NCBI GenBank assembly: GCA_009760855.2
Contig: WPIO01000007.1
Coordinates: 9,539,501-9,603,500, forward strand
DNA from: Cristatella mucedo
Taxonomy: Eukaryota; Bryozoa; Phylactolaemata; Cristatellidae
DNA length: 64,000 bases
Direction of reading: 5' to 3'
How positions within the stretch are numbered: the stretch's first letter is position 1; every line of letters begins with the position of its first letter. Shown one piece after another: positions 1-9,743 of the stretch. Made by a program: the position numbers and the translations under genes. Below the pieces are notes generated by a model. It was not told the origin of the DNA and did not search any database. It saw only the letters and a program-made list of their open reading frames with translations.

Positions 1-71
<71 letters not shown>
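1..71. repeat. (CTG)n trinucleotide repeat
   Basis: An uninterrupted run of about 24 TGC/CTG units starts at the window edge, so its true length is unknown. It ends about 30 bases before a strong candidate splice acceptor at 100-101, so it probably lies at the 3' end of an intron. Confidence 0.95.
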
Positions 72-72
<1 letters not shown>

Positions 73-101
73 GTTTCACCTCTGCGCTCGTTTCGTTGCA
101 G

Positions 102-293
102 GAAGTGCTGCAACGTGGTTCGCTGTCTCGTTCAAAGCAAGAGCAGCCGGCGGCGGCCGTGGTGCCACGTCGCTCACTCTCAGCCACGACTTGCAGTGCT
201 GAGCACTTCTGGAGCAGCTTGTGTCGCGCACTTTTCTTACTCTTCATCCCGGTGCCCGTGCTGATAGCATGGCTGTGCTCGACCGAGAGCTGA
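102..293 (+). CDS. Putative 3'-terminal exon encoding a hydrophobic C-terminal tail
   Basis: A pyrimidine-rich stretch ending in TTTCGTTGCAG at 91-101 makes a good splice acceptor. Reading in phase 0 from 102 gives 63 residues and a TGA stop. The reading begins EVLQRGSLSRSK, passes through an Arg/Ser/Ala-rich linker, and ends in a hydrophobic stretch, LFLLFIPVPVLIAWLC, followed by only four residues. This fits the last exon of a plus-strand gene that starts left of the window and encodes a tail-anchored membrane protein. The family is not recognised, and the KASH-type PPPX terminus is absent. The alternative is a chance open frame. The acceptor and the single hydrophobic segment placed right at the stop favour coding, but no homology is claimed. 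Confidence 0.4.
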   Translation, partial: EVLQRGSLSRSKQEQPAAAVVPRRSLSATTCSAEHFWSSLCRALFLLFIPVPVLIAWLCSTES

Positions 294-1024
294 TAGCAAC
301 GACCCGGTACCACCCGATGTGTTGTTGCACTATGCTCAGTATAGCTAGCTTTAATTAGTCGTACATATTTTTCTAACGTGACCGTGCCGCATCTATGGTT
401 TTTGAAGGTGTAATACGACAGGTTTTCTTTTTCAATATTGCAATCGAAACAGGGCTGTGCTGTTGCACCTGTGATACCATATTTGTTTGCTTGGCTCCAA
501 GCTGCCGGGATGGTAGCTGCATGCACCTGGTGCTCTCAGTAATGGTTATCTTAAATGGTATCGACCATTGTAAATAGGCATCGAATGCTCAGTGCCCGTT
601 GCCTCTGATGCTTTACTTCCGTCGTTGCTTGCCGATCACGTGCCGACGGTTGAGGAGATGGAAAGCGTTTCGAAGCATGTATTGCATGACTTGCACCTAG
701 GACTGTTGCAATTTCTTGGTAAATGTCTGGTTGTCTCGTAACTAGCCGAGAATTGTATAAATGATCTGATGTTTAGTAAGCCAGTGGCTCGTCCATGCTG
801 AAGCCATTCACCATGACAACCTGGCTTGGTGCTCATGCCTCCTACCCGATCTTTTTGTCGCTAGCCTGTCGTTAGCTCGTTATTCTGTTGACGTGTCCTG
901 TGTGCAGTCAAAGACGTTGGCTGAGCCAGTGCTACGTTTGCCGTGAGGCAAGGCATATGGCTAATTTGTGAGTCAATTCATCTTCAGATTGTGGTGGGCT
1001 CGGCGTCTGATGTGTTCGTCTGAT
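294..1024. other. No gene recognised; possible 3' UTR
   Basis: AT-richer sequence follows the putative terminal exon, with only short frames broken by stops. I see no AATAAA signal close to the exon. It could be 3' untranslated sequence or intergenic. Confidence 0.3.
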
Positions 1025-1135
1025 TTGGCTCAGGTGTCTAGGTGCTCGCCTTTTACGAACGAGGTCGTGGGCACACGATCCTGCAGTATATGTGAAGCAC
1101 CTGGATAGAGAGAGGTTCACCTCTGTTACGGTTTA
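1025..1135 (+). mobile_element. SINE-2 copy (tRNA-like head, LINE-B-like tail)
   Basis: A tRNA-like head (GGTGCTCGCC, then ACGAGGTCGTGGG and a degraded B box) is followed by a tail reading ATGTGAAGCACCTGGATAGA. That tail parallels the 3' end of the LINE-B family. Copies with the same layout lie at 30.1 kb and 62.5 kb. Confidence 0.55.
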
Positions 1136-1429
1136 GTTATATTTGCTTAGTGCATGGCAAAGAAACGTGTCCGAAATACCGGTTGTGGTGGCCAAGAATT
1201 CTTTCTGCCGATTTGCCCATGTTGGAAACCGGAAGTGTGGAGTCGGTGAGCAGCATGAGGCTGTTGGCTGAGTGAACTCGACCAGGAACTACACTTGTAT
1301 AGCCTCTCAGTACCTGATGTTTGTGCTATTAGAACTTGGTAAAACAAACTGGTTGAATGTGCACTCGGTAGGTCAACGAATATTACCTTAATAATACCCG
1401 AATATTAATTAGATTTTCTCATACAACTG

Positions 1430-2850
1430 CACTTTGTCATCACCATTTTTCACCAAATCCTGCTTATCTGACCACATGCAGATCTCATTCAATCTACAGT
1501 GTGTGCCCACCTCTAAAATTACTTGTGAATCGCGAAACCTCAAGACCCCTGATATCGATGCTGTTCGTGCGAGAATATCTGCTTCATCTCTGCTGCATCA
1601 GTCCACCCTCCGATCATTGGTATCATTGGTAGATAGCTACAACACGACACTAGCTGACATGCTCGACGAGTTTGCACGTCTGACAAAGCGCACTGTGCGC
1701 CCCGCCCAGACGGCCTATGGTTTACCACAGACATTAAACTAGCCAGGTCTACTAAACGAAAGCTTGAAAAAGCATACAAAAGATCCGGACTAACTGTCCA
1801 TCGCCAGGTATATGAATACTACTGTAGGTCGTACCAATCGATCCTAGCAAAGGCCAAGTCTAGCTTCTATAGAAACATTGTTGAATCACAGATGCACAAT
1901 CCAAAAATGCTGATGTCGACAATAAACCATCTCCTCAACCGTTACCAGATTAGCTCCTTACCTGATGATCCTTGTGATGATCTAGCCGATCGTTTCTCTC
2001 GATTCTTTGTACAGAAGATAGACCAGATCAGGGAGTCCATCCCCGCGATGACAACATCCCCCTAGAATGCTGTTGCCTGGTTCCTGGCTGCACCTCAACG
2101 TCTACATTTAAGCAGGTCACTAGTGATCTAGTCCTGAAGTTCGTATCCCAATCAACGAAGACAAGTCCTCTGGACCCTATTCCCACTGTCCTGCTCCTAC
2201 GTTGCCTTGATCTGCTGCTACCATGCATAACTAACATTAATATGTTATTAGCCTCAGGTCATGCCCCAGCACCTTTCAAAAAAGCTGAAGTCAGGCCACT
2301 TCTCAAGAAAGTGACACTAGACCAAGAGAACTTGAGCAACTACCGCCCAGTCTCCCTTCTACCATTCCTATCAGACACTGGAACTGGTCGTGGCAGACCA
2401 GCTGAACTCATACATCGAAACTTCACACCTTGCTAGTTAGTTCTAGTCTGGCTGTAGAGCTAATCACTCCAGAGTCAGCATTGCTTAGGGTATACAACGA
2501 CCTGCTTAGGAATGCAGACATGGGTAGAGTGTCTGCCTGTTGTGCTCCATCTTTCGGCAGCTTTTAATACCATCGATTTTTCTAGAACGCCTCTCATCTC
2601 GCCTGGGCATCACTGGCACTGCTCTGCAGTGGTTCAGGTCCTATCTCAGTGGGAGACTCCAGAGTATTGACGTGAATGGACAAAGATCATCTGAGCTACC
2701 TCTGAGATATGGCGTACCTCGGGACTCCGTGCTAGGTCCGGTTCTTTTCTTGGTTTATACTCTCCCTCTTGCTGATGTGATTGCCAAGCACAATCTAGGC
2801 TTTCACTTCTATGCGGCTGCGATTATCCATGAATTAAAGTGGTGTAGTGT
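1430..2850 (+). mobile_element. LINE-B non-LTR retrotransposon, degraded (L2/CR1-like)
   Basis: Interrupted reading frames run in the order expected for an L2/CR1-type pol protein. The end of the endonuclease domain shows an SDH triplet near 1470. Next comes the linker, including KAKSSFYRNIVESQMHNPK. The fingers of reverse transcriptase include LSNYRPVSLLPFLS near 2330-2370. The palm region near 2560-2800 includes WFRSYLSGRLQS and GVPRDSVLGPVLF, where other copies have VPQGSVLG. Several stops and frame changes make it inactive. A minus-strand copy at 51.2-54.2 kb is clearly the same family. Confidence 0.8.
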
Positions 2851-2913
2851 GACGATTTGTAGGATATGGCACACAGCTTGTAAGGTAATGTATCTCCTAA
2901 ATGGTATCTAAAT

Positions 2914-2917
2914 AATA

Positions 2918-2948
<31 letters not shown>
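2914..2948. repeat. (TA)n and (AAT)n microsatellite
   Basis: A short TA run is followed by ATA/AAT repeats at the junction between LINE-B and a minus-strand LINE-A fragment. Confidence 0.9.
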
Positions 2949-3090
2949 ATCTAGTAAATGAAGAGAACAGCAAGGAACCGAGGACGGACCCTTGCGGGAC
3001 TCCACAGGTGACTGGTCTGGTGGATGAGACCTAACCCCCAAACTACACGATCGGATAAGTCCGATTTAAACCACGCCAGTGCCTCGTCTT
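2948..3090 (-). mobile_element. LINE-A reverse-transcriptase fragment
   Basis: On the minus strand this reads like the LINE-A segment around ALAWFKSYLSDRV through GVPQGSVLG: a CTGGCGTGGTTTAAATC motif, then GTGGAGTCCCGCAAGGGTC. About 140 bp survive, with frameshifts. Confidence 0.7.
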
Positions 3091-3660
3091 ATCTCAGTGT
3101 CCGGCACGGCATCAATGGTAGCCTCAAAAAGGCATGCAAGTGTAAGTACTCAACCTCCTCGCTCGCTTTATCGTCGTAAATTAGCACGAGGAACATGGCA
3201 GACCGCAGTTTTTCGTTTTCGAACTCGCTTGTCTAACTCGTGTCTAGTTGCCTCTGTGCTTTTGTAACCGCGAAGAGAAGCTCGTCCCCAGCTCTCTACC
3301 GGTGGACTGCGTGATGCAGTGCTGCGGTGCGGTTAAAACACAGGCGGCCACAAATGGGTGCCGAAAGCAACAGTATTGCGGGCCTGTTAGTAGCGGTTAC
3401 GCGCCGGCGCAAGCGCTTTACGCAGCGCGCACCGGACCGACGGAGTTAACTGCGTGAGAACTTCCGAAGCCCGACTACAATAAGCCACCACACGCCTGCG
3501 TCGCTAGCAGTGGTCCCGTCCCCGAAGGCGGACCGCTACAGCACCTCAAGATACGAGCAGCTAACTGAGTAGCTGGCAGAACACCACTGCGCAGTGTAGG
3601 TTCGTCTCTCGTGCTCTCGAAGCGTAGTCTCGCATCGACTCCCCAAGCTGCAGCCCTCTT
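3091..3660. other. No gene recognised
   Basis: Only short overlapping frames without recognisable domains. Base composition becomes more GC-rich towards 3.5 kb. Confidence 0.3.
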
Positions 3661-3672
3661 TCTCTTTCTCTT

Positions 3673-3876
<204 letters not shown>

Positions 3877-4503
3877 CTCTTGACCTTGAGCTTAGCTGCT
3901 ATTGTTTTGTCGGACCCTAGCTCTTGGTGTCCGTCCTCGGCCTAATTCTTCTTGGCTAGTCTAGTCCTTGGCTAGTCCGCCCGCTACGGTTGCTCTAGGT
4001 GCCCTAGTCAGACCAACTAAGGCAAGGGCTAATATCGCGGCTAGCCTGAGAGCTGCCCCAGTGCACTTTTGGACGCTGAAGTATACGGACCATCGACAAG
4101 AGTCAGTAAGCGCTAGGGTGATTTCAATCCTAGATTGATACGTATCAAATGTGGGAGCCGAGCTTTTGTGGAGGGAGCTCCTGTATTTACGTATATTTTT
4201 GTTGTTAGGCGACGGTTTAATTGCCACGCAATGGAGAACTAGGCGATGGACCATAAAGCCTTTCGTCGCAGCACCAGCTTGCACGCGCCAGTCGATGACC
4301 TTGACGACAGAGCGCCGCTTTGAAATCGCGGCCTGTCCGTGTTTACTCGTCGCTTGCGGTAGGGACTGGGTGGCGCCACGCTCGTCTCAGGGGGGAGAGA
4401 GAGAGAGAGAGAGAGGGCCGGTCGCAGCAAAGCACCGGAAGGGACGGCCGCGCTGCGGCGATAAAAACCGAATACGAGCGCCGCAGCTCCCTGCATTTGC
4501 GGG

Positions 4504-5067
4504 CTATTTTCTCTTGAAGTTCGGAATTCCGAACTGCTGCGTCGCTCTCGCGAACCCGACCGGCTTTCCGGTCGACGAGGCCAGGTCTCGCAGTATGACC
4601 GCCACCAGCTCGTCTTTGCACATCCGGTGAGGGCGAAAAGACGACGCGAAAGCGACCTCCTCGGCCGGGCAGCCCGACGCCGCCGCTGCCTCGCTATCTG
4701 ACGCCGGGCCGCAGGAGGCGGCGGCGTCGGCAGCAGCGGTATCGCTGCCGCTACTGCCACCACAGCCTCGGAAGTCCGCTCGGTTGGAGCCGCCGTCGAA
4801 GTCACTCCCGCTCGCCCTGCGCTTGCGGCCGGCCGCCGCCGATGCCTGCGGCGGTTTCGCCGCAACGTCGTCAGCCGAGCCGAGTCTGGCGGGGCAACGG
4901 TAGCGCGGCGCCGATGCCGACAACAATCCGTCCGAGCCGAGCCTCCGGTCGCCGCCGCCTTGGCTGTCGGCGAGCCTGGGCGCGAGCGATCGCGGAGCGA
5001 GCAAGCAGGTGAGCGGGCGTCGTCTGCGGCTCCGGGTCGGCGCCGATTGGAGCGAAGGCCGCCGCAA
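4504..5067 (-). CDS. Putative exon with psq-like helix-turn-helix end
   Basis: The minus-strand frame is rich in Ser, Gly, Ala and Asp and carries a basic KRRASGSDFDGG patch. Its last 40 residues look like a folded domain, including CKDELVAVILRDLASS and then FARATQQFGIPNFKRK before a TAG stop. The spacing of a hydrophobic helix, a Gly turn, an Ala-rich second helix and an F-G-I-P turn resembles the pipsqueak-type HTH, where the second turn is usually YG(I/V)P. The third helix would be cut short by the stop. In another frame the DNA continues with QEKIARKCRELRRS, a basic helix-like stretch. The real exon start is uncertain; one acceptor candidate lies near 4984. The opposite strand is also open and carries a CAG|GTGAGC donor-like site near 5008, so strand choice is not certain. 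Confidence 0.4.
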   Translation of the reverse strand: MRRPSLQSAPTRSRRRRPLTCLLAPRSLAPRLADSQGGGDRRLGSDGLLSASAPRYRCPARLGSADDVAAKPPQASAAAGRKRRASGSDFDGGSNRADFRGCGGSSGSDTAAADAAASCGPASDSEAAAASGCPAEEVAFASSFRPHRMCKDELVAVILRDLASSTGKPVGFARATQQFGIPNFKRK

Positions 5068-5369
5068 GCTAGCCGGCGCCTACCGGTGGCCTCGCTCCTC
5101 CTCCGACCGCGGGATCTGGACGGCGAGACCGCTCAGTCGACCCGTCCGTCGCTGGCTCTCTGTCTGCGGCCCTGCGTCAGCCGCCGCGGAGGCGCTCGAA
5201 CCGCCTGCAACCGTCCATTGCACGGCCATTCGAGTCGCAATCCGAGCAACGGCAAAGACGGCGGGGACGCGGGAGAGCGGAGAGGCGGGCAAACAGCGAG
5301 CAGTCGGAACAGCGGTAAGCCGAGACCGAGGCTCGAGCCGACCGCCGTCTCGCCGCCGCCGCCGCTGCT

Positions 5370-5598
5370 AGTACGATGAAATGAATGGACACTGGATGCC
5401 GAAGTCATAGATATCCGCAAGCCCGATGTACACGTCGAAGCCGTGGCGTTTTAAATAAGCCAGGTTTCGGCAGCGCTCGCGATTAATAAGGGTGCAGACC
5501 TTAGGGCATGTGCGTCGTAGGTTAGTCAGCTGCAAGTCATGGTGGGCACCGCACACGCGTAAGCCCTCTAGCGCTGTTTCGAAATATCCAGCCTTACA
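5370..5598 (-). CDS. Unidentified conserved-looking short frame
   Basis: A minus-strand frame of about 75 residues lies between stops, includes CPKVCTLINRERCRNLAYLK and continues with RHGFDVYIGLADIYDFG. Its mixed composition is unlike the Arg/Ala noise around it, and it sits in a less GC-extreme pocket. The LAYLKR then DVY order faintly recalls the C-terminal helix of ribosomal protein uS15. It also faintly recalls the LLKRH segment of the C2H2 finger at 6.9 kb. Possible acceptors exist near 5570-5575 on the minus strand, but no good donor was seen, so it would be a terminal exon. Function is unknown. Confidence 0.25.
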
Positions 5599-5609
5599 TC
5601 AACGATGTA

Positions 5610-5765
5610 GAGTAAAGATTACCTGATTCAACAGCTCGTTTAAATAGGGATGCGGCTATCCGCGCTTGCAGCAGGCAACGCAGGATTGTTTGCCGAAGAA
5701 CTCGAACCCACGAACTGGATAGAGAAGTGCGAGCACCTTGTACCTCTAGGCTAAGAAGGTGCATT
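5610..5765 (-). mobile_element. Divergent SINE-1-related copy
   Basis: In reverse orientation it shows a GATTCAACAGC element, a CTTGCAGCAGGCAA element, a B-box remnant (GAACTCGAACCCA) and an A-box-side remnant (GCACCTTGTACC). These occur in the same order as SINE-1 copies elsewhere in the window. Confidence 0.45.
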
Positions 5766-6357
5766 TATTTTGCATAGTATTTATTTGTGTGCGGCTTTGC
5801 CCGCTTCGCGAAACACGCGCCTTTGAATAGAGGGGCAGAATGCGGTGGAAGTGAGTCTCGTCCAGTCTTCTCGCGAAGCGGCCGCCGTGCTTCGCCATAG
5901 TGCGATGGCGGCCTGGGGAGAGCTAAGGTGAGGGGCGCCATGCCGACTGAGCACCTCTGGAGTTCGCACGCGAGGCGATCTCGCAGGGCGATCAAGTCTT
6001 GCGCAGCCCGCCGCCACCTTAAGTCGCGTACCTGGCGTCGAGCAGATTTCTGCCCGCCGGGTTTTGCCGCAATTTGCACAATGCGCGATCTTCGAAGGGC
6101 AGACGGTTTCAAGACACTTAAAGAGGAAACTTTGCTCTCGAAGGGCGTGACTCATCGCGAGACTCGACGCAGACTGGCGCAGTCGTTACCTGCGCACAAC
6201 GATCGAGGTACAGGCGGCTGCGCGTCCACTGTGTGTCGATCGCACGACGAAAACTCCGGGCTCTCAGTGCCAGCTCTTCTTCCTGACGAAATTAAAAGGG
6301 CGGCAAAAGTTACCTTCGTCGGGCGCAATAGCTCCCCACTGCGAACAGCCACGAAGG
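5766..6357. other. No gene established; open frames on both strands
   Basis: GC-rich sequence with overlapping open frames on both strands and no recognisable motif. If the minus-strand regulator gene is real, this would be intronic or would hold an exon I cannot pick out. Confidence 0.3.
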
Positions 6358-6473
6358 TCAAGCAGGTGTTAAGCAAGAGCGTTTCGCGAGGCGCACGAAA
6401 AGCCTTTTTCGCTTCAGGCATGCACACGTAGCGTTGAGCTGTGGCGAGCGTAACGATTCGTGCTGCGCCTTAC

Positions 6474-8538
6474 TGGCGGTCGCGCCGCAGCATCCGCTGT
6501 GCAGCCGCCTGCCGCCGCCACCGCCGCTGAGAAACCCGGCGCTCCACGCCGGAGAAACGTCGTGGGCGGCGGAGCCGCCTCGGCCCGCTGCTGCCGCCGC
6601 GCCGGCGGCGTCCTCGGCGTCTCGCCGGGGCGACACGCCGCCGCCGCCGCTGCTGGCCTGCGCTCCGCGAGCGCCTCTCGCCGCCGCCGCCCTTCTTTCC
6701 GCCCTGGCGCTGCAAGCGTCGTCGGCCGAATGCTGTCGCAGCCTCGCAGCCGCAGCCTGGAGACCGCCGCCGCCAACCCTGGCGCTTCCTCTCCGCTCCG
6801 TCTCGGGCACCGTCGAGGACAAGGCGCGAACGAGGACGGCAAAGTCCACCGAGTTGATGGAGAAGTACTCGAGGGCGTGGTGTCCGGCGGCGTGGCGCTT
6901 GAGCAAGTTCAGCCTGTTGGCAAGCCAGTTGCACCAGGGGCACGCGAACGACGCGTCGGACGCGCCACGAGGTCGCGTCGAGCCGCCCGCCGGCCGATCG
7001 CGCCTCTCCCGAAGAGCGATCCCGCCGCCGCTGCCGCCGCCGCCGCCGCCGTCGTTCGCGAAGCTTCCGTCGGTAGCTGGCGGCTGCTGCGGAGCTGCTC
7101 TCTTCCTTCTCGTCGCAGTAGCAGGGGCGTAGTAGACGGCAGTCCGAGCCGCTGCTTCGGGGACATCCGCAGCGGCGGCGGCGGCGGACGAGCCGCCGCC
7201 TCGGGTGCCCTGCTCCGCTGCGAAGCTACCGGCACCGCGCAGATTCGACGGGGAAGGCGCCCAGTCGGATTCGCGATCCTCGTCGGGAGCCGGAATTTCG
7301 CGGCAGCAGCTCCCGAAGGGTTCACAATCGGCGGGCGCTTCGGGGAGTTCGAACGCTTGTTGTTGTTGCCGGGAGTCCGGTCGTGTGTCAGCGTCAGCTG
7401 GCGCGCGATCGGCAATGTCGACGACGCCGCTGGCTTCAGCCGCCGCCGACGATGCGGTTGCGGCAGCGGCCGCGCCCGTCGCGTCCGGCGACGCGTCGGA
7501 CACGTTGACGATGTAGACGTCCGGCTCCTCGCGCAGCTCTTTGACGATCGCTCGGTCGCCACTTTGGACAGCGACAGCGCACTCGCTCTGGCCGAACGCC
7601 GTCTCGGTCGATGCGGCTGAGCTCGCCGGGCTGTAGCACGTGCATAGGGTTGCGCTCTGGCGCGAAGCCGCCGCGGCGTCCGACGAGCGAATCGCGCATC
7701 CGCATGGGCGCTTCGGCTCGTCGTGCCATCGCTCGAATCTAGGACTGGCCACACAGCCCGCCGCCGCCGACGTCGTTCTCGCGTCGAAGCGAGGTTTCGC
7801 CGCATCGGCGTCGGCGACGTCCGCTTGCACAGCTGAGCCTTCGGTCGTCGACCGGTTCCCGAGGGTGGCGGCGGCGGCTCGCGGATACGGCTTCAGGTCG
7901 ACGACGGCGGAGGCCATCCTGCCGCAGACCAATTGGGCGCCGACCCTGGACGCCGGCGACGTCGCGGTCCAGCTCTGTCGCTGGATCGCGGTCGACGAGC
8001 CGCGGCAGCGGTAGCAGGCGGCAGAATGGATCGCTGCCGCCGCCGCCTCAGCGCATCTCTCGGGACGCGCCGCGGCCGCAGCCCCTGCGACGGCGAAGGC
8101 GAACGTGCTAGGCTCGGCGACCGCTCGGCGACCGCTCGGTGAGGTCGCGGGCGGCGAGCTAAGGTCGGCAGAGGCGGTACACCTAAACTGGCTGCGGCAA
8201 AAGCCGAGATTCGCTAAGGAGGCGCGAGGCGGCCTGGCGCTTGGGTGGCGGAGGAGGCATTTTTGGGGGGAGGAGGGTGGGGTGTGCGGAGCATCGGGAT
8301 AACGGAACGCACGGGCGAAACCTTCGAGCTCGGCCGCCCGATCGCCGGCCGCGTCTCCTCCGGCCGAGAGAGCACCGATGAAGATAGCTGCCGACGCGGC
8401 GGCAGCGACGGCGTCGGCAGCTTCGGCGCCTCCAGCGTTCGGCTCCTGCAGCAAACGGCTACGGGCTTGAGAGAGCGCCACTCGTTTAGCGACCGGCGCG
8501 ACGGGAGCATCACCCGGGCGTGGCTCCCAACCTCGCAT
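6474..8538 (-). CDS. Large low-complexity exon with one C2H2 zinc finger
   Basis: This is the longest non-repeat open frame in the window, open on the minus strand from about 8583 to 6358. An ATG at 8538-8536 opens with MRGWEPRPGDAPVAPVAK. The protein has Ala, Ser and Gly runs, a PDAPHTPPSSPQK proline stretch and an acidic EEPDVYIVNVSD segment. Near 6.9 kb it carries a finger with pattern C-x2-C-x12-H-x3-H (core CPWCNWLANRLNLLKRH), followed by ALEYFSINSVDFAVLVRAL. A donor-like site A|GTAAGG at 6473-6472 could end the exon. One isolated finger in a long disordered protein fits a transcriptional regulator; the family is not recognised. In this CpG-rich region other frames are also open, but none has such motifs. 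Confidence 0.5.
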
Positions 8539-8684
8539 AGGGAGGAGCCGACTGGCGCGAGCTCGCGCAGACGACCGACGCACACGAAGCGGACTTGAGC
8601 GCGGTACGCGACGGCGCGCTCGACCGTTGTCGCCACCCGCCGCCTATTCACGTTTAAGAAACACTTTTTTGGTTATCTTTTTAG

Positions 8685-8813
8685 CCTAGGGTTTAGGATT
8701 TTGGGTTTAGTATTTAATGGTTTCATGTTTTGGGGTTAACGGCTTATGGCTCATCAGTTAGATTCTGTATTTTTTCGGGTTTACAGTTTAGATCTTAGGG
8801 TTTAGGGTTTAGT
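8685..8813 (+). repeat. Degenerate TTTAGGG/TTAGGG-like tract
   Basis: Repeated G-rich units occur here, including CTAGGGTTTAGG at the left and TTAGGGTTTAGGGTTTAG at the right, with degenerate GGGTTTA units between. The cleanest unit is the 7-mer TTTAGGG rather than the usual metazoan TTAGGG hexamer. It looks like an interstitial telomere-type or minisatellite relic. Confidence 0.6.
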
Positions 8814-8815
8814 AT

Positions 8816-8850
8816 AGAGAGAGAGAGAGAGAGGGAGAGAGAGAGAGAGA
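8816..8850. repeat. (GA)n microsatellite
   Basis: A short GA dinucleotide tract directly following the TTTAGGG-like repeat. Confidence 0.9.
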
Positions 8851-9209
8851 CTCTAAATGGAAAAAATAAACTAAAACATGTACATTTAACGTAATTGTAA
8901 ACATACACTGGCGACCATGTTGAACAGCCTGCTATGAGCACGATGCCAATAGCGGATCTCACGTTTCTGTTCGAACACACGACGCCATATTAGCGGCGCC
9001 GCGCCGCAGCGCCGTCACCCACCGCCACCACCACTGCCGCTGCAAGACGCCCAGTCTTCAGCCGAACCGAGTGCCGAGGGGCGTGGCCTGCTGCCTCGCG
9101 TTCTCGTGGGTTAAAGCGATAGCTTAGCTTAGCCGGTCGAGTGCGACCGCGTCAGAAGCGGATTCGTTCCCGTTTCTCTGCACTGCTCTGGGTCGTAATA
9201 AAGCTAAGA
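8851..9209. other. No gene recognised
   Basis: A mixed AT-rich then GC-rich stretch between the (GA)n tract and the PLDLS frame. It would be intron if the regulator gene model holds. Confidence 0.3.
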
Positions 9210-9347
9210 CTAATACAAAAAATTCGAAGACCCTCCTTTGCAATAGGGCAAAAAGAGCGGCGAGCATGGAAATCGTCCGCGTACTTTGAAGGAAGCTTCG
9301 TCGCAAAGTCTATCGGGCAGCACGACTCGCTCGCCCCTTGTACGTAC

Positions 9348-9743
9348 CGCAGCCTCGGCCCGAACACTGGCGACGTACTGTCGGTAGTTGGACGTCGTCT
9401 GCTGTCGACAGCTGACGAGCGACGCTTTCGACGACAGATCCAGCGGCGATTCTTGCTCGCACCGGAAGCATTGCAGAGCATCGCCGTAAGACGCTCGGTA
9501 TTCGTTTGTCTTGGTGTGCGATAAGTTGTAGGCGTGCGGCGCCGAGCGTCTGCTAACTGAAAGCGCGATTGTCGGTGGGCTGGCGCGCGCGAACGTGACT
9601 AGCCGGTCGCAGCGCAGCGGCCCTTCGCAATCGCACTTACGCTCCTCCAACGACGAACGAGGAGGCGGCGCTGCGTCCAGGAGGTCTGCGACGCCGGCCC
9701 AGTCGTCACCGTACGACGACCTGTCGTCCGGACTCTCCGGCAG
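9348..9743 (-). CDS. Putative exon with PLDLS (CtBP-binding) motif
   Basis: The minus-strand frame is open from just below a TGA at 9749-9747 down to 9210. Reading from about 9743 it gives an acidic start (SPDDRSSYGDDWAGVADLLD), a Cys-containing segment (KCDCEGPLRCDR) and then EQESPLDLSSKASL. PxDLSxK is the established short motif by which many repressors recruit CtBP. A good donor, GCG|GTACGT, lies at 9347-9346 and ends the exon in phase 0. A weak acceptor (CTTGAAG) lies just below the upstream stop. The balanced composition contrasts with the Arg-rich competing frames. A short motif can arise by chance, so confidence stays moderate. Confidence 0.4.

Larger units (their letters stand above)
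4504..9743 (-). other. Tentative gene: CtBP-motif, C2H2 and HTH-like regulator
   Basis: Three minus-strand segments have the residue composition and motifs of a transcriptional regulator, in transcription order: 9743-9348 (PLDLSSK CtBP-type motif), 8538-6474 (low-complexity protein with one C2H2 finger) and about 5067-4504 (Ser/Gly/Ala-rich, then a helix-turn-helix-like end and a stop). An N-terminal CtBP motif with a C-terminal psq-like HTH recalls LCOR and insect E93 corepressors, but the C2H2 finger is not part of my picture of those families and the HTH match is weak. Joining the three is inference from strand, spacing and composition. Splice phases between them were not fully reconciled, so they may belong to more than one gene. 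Confidence 0.4.

Noticed and set aside
6434-8014. Large plus-strand frames in the GC-rich domain (up to 386 codons)
   Set aside because: These are Arg/Ala/Gly-rich shadows of the minus-strand frame that holds the C2H2 finger. They carry no motif.
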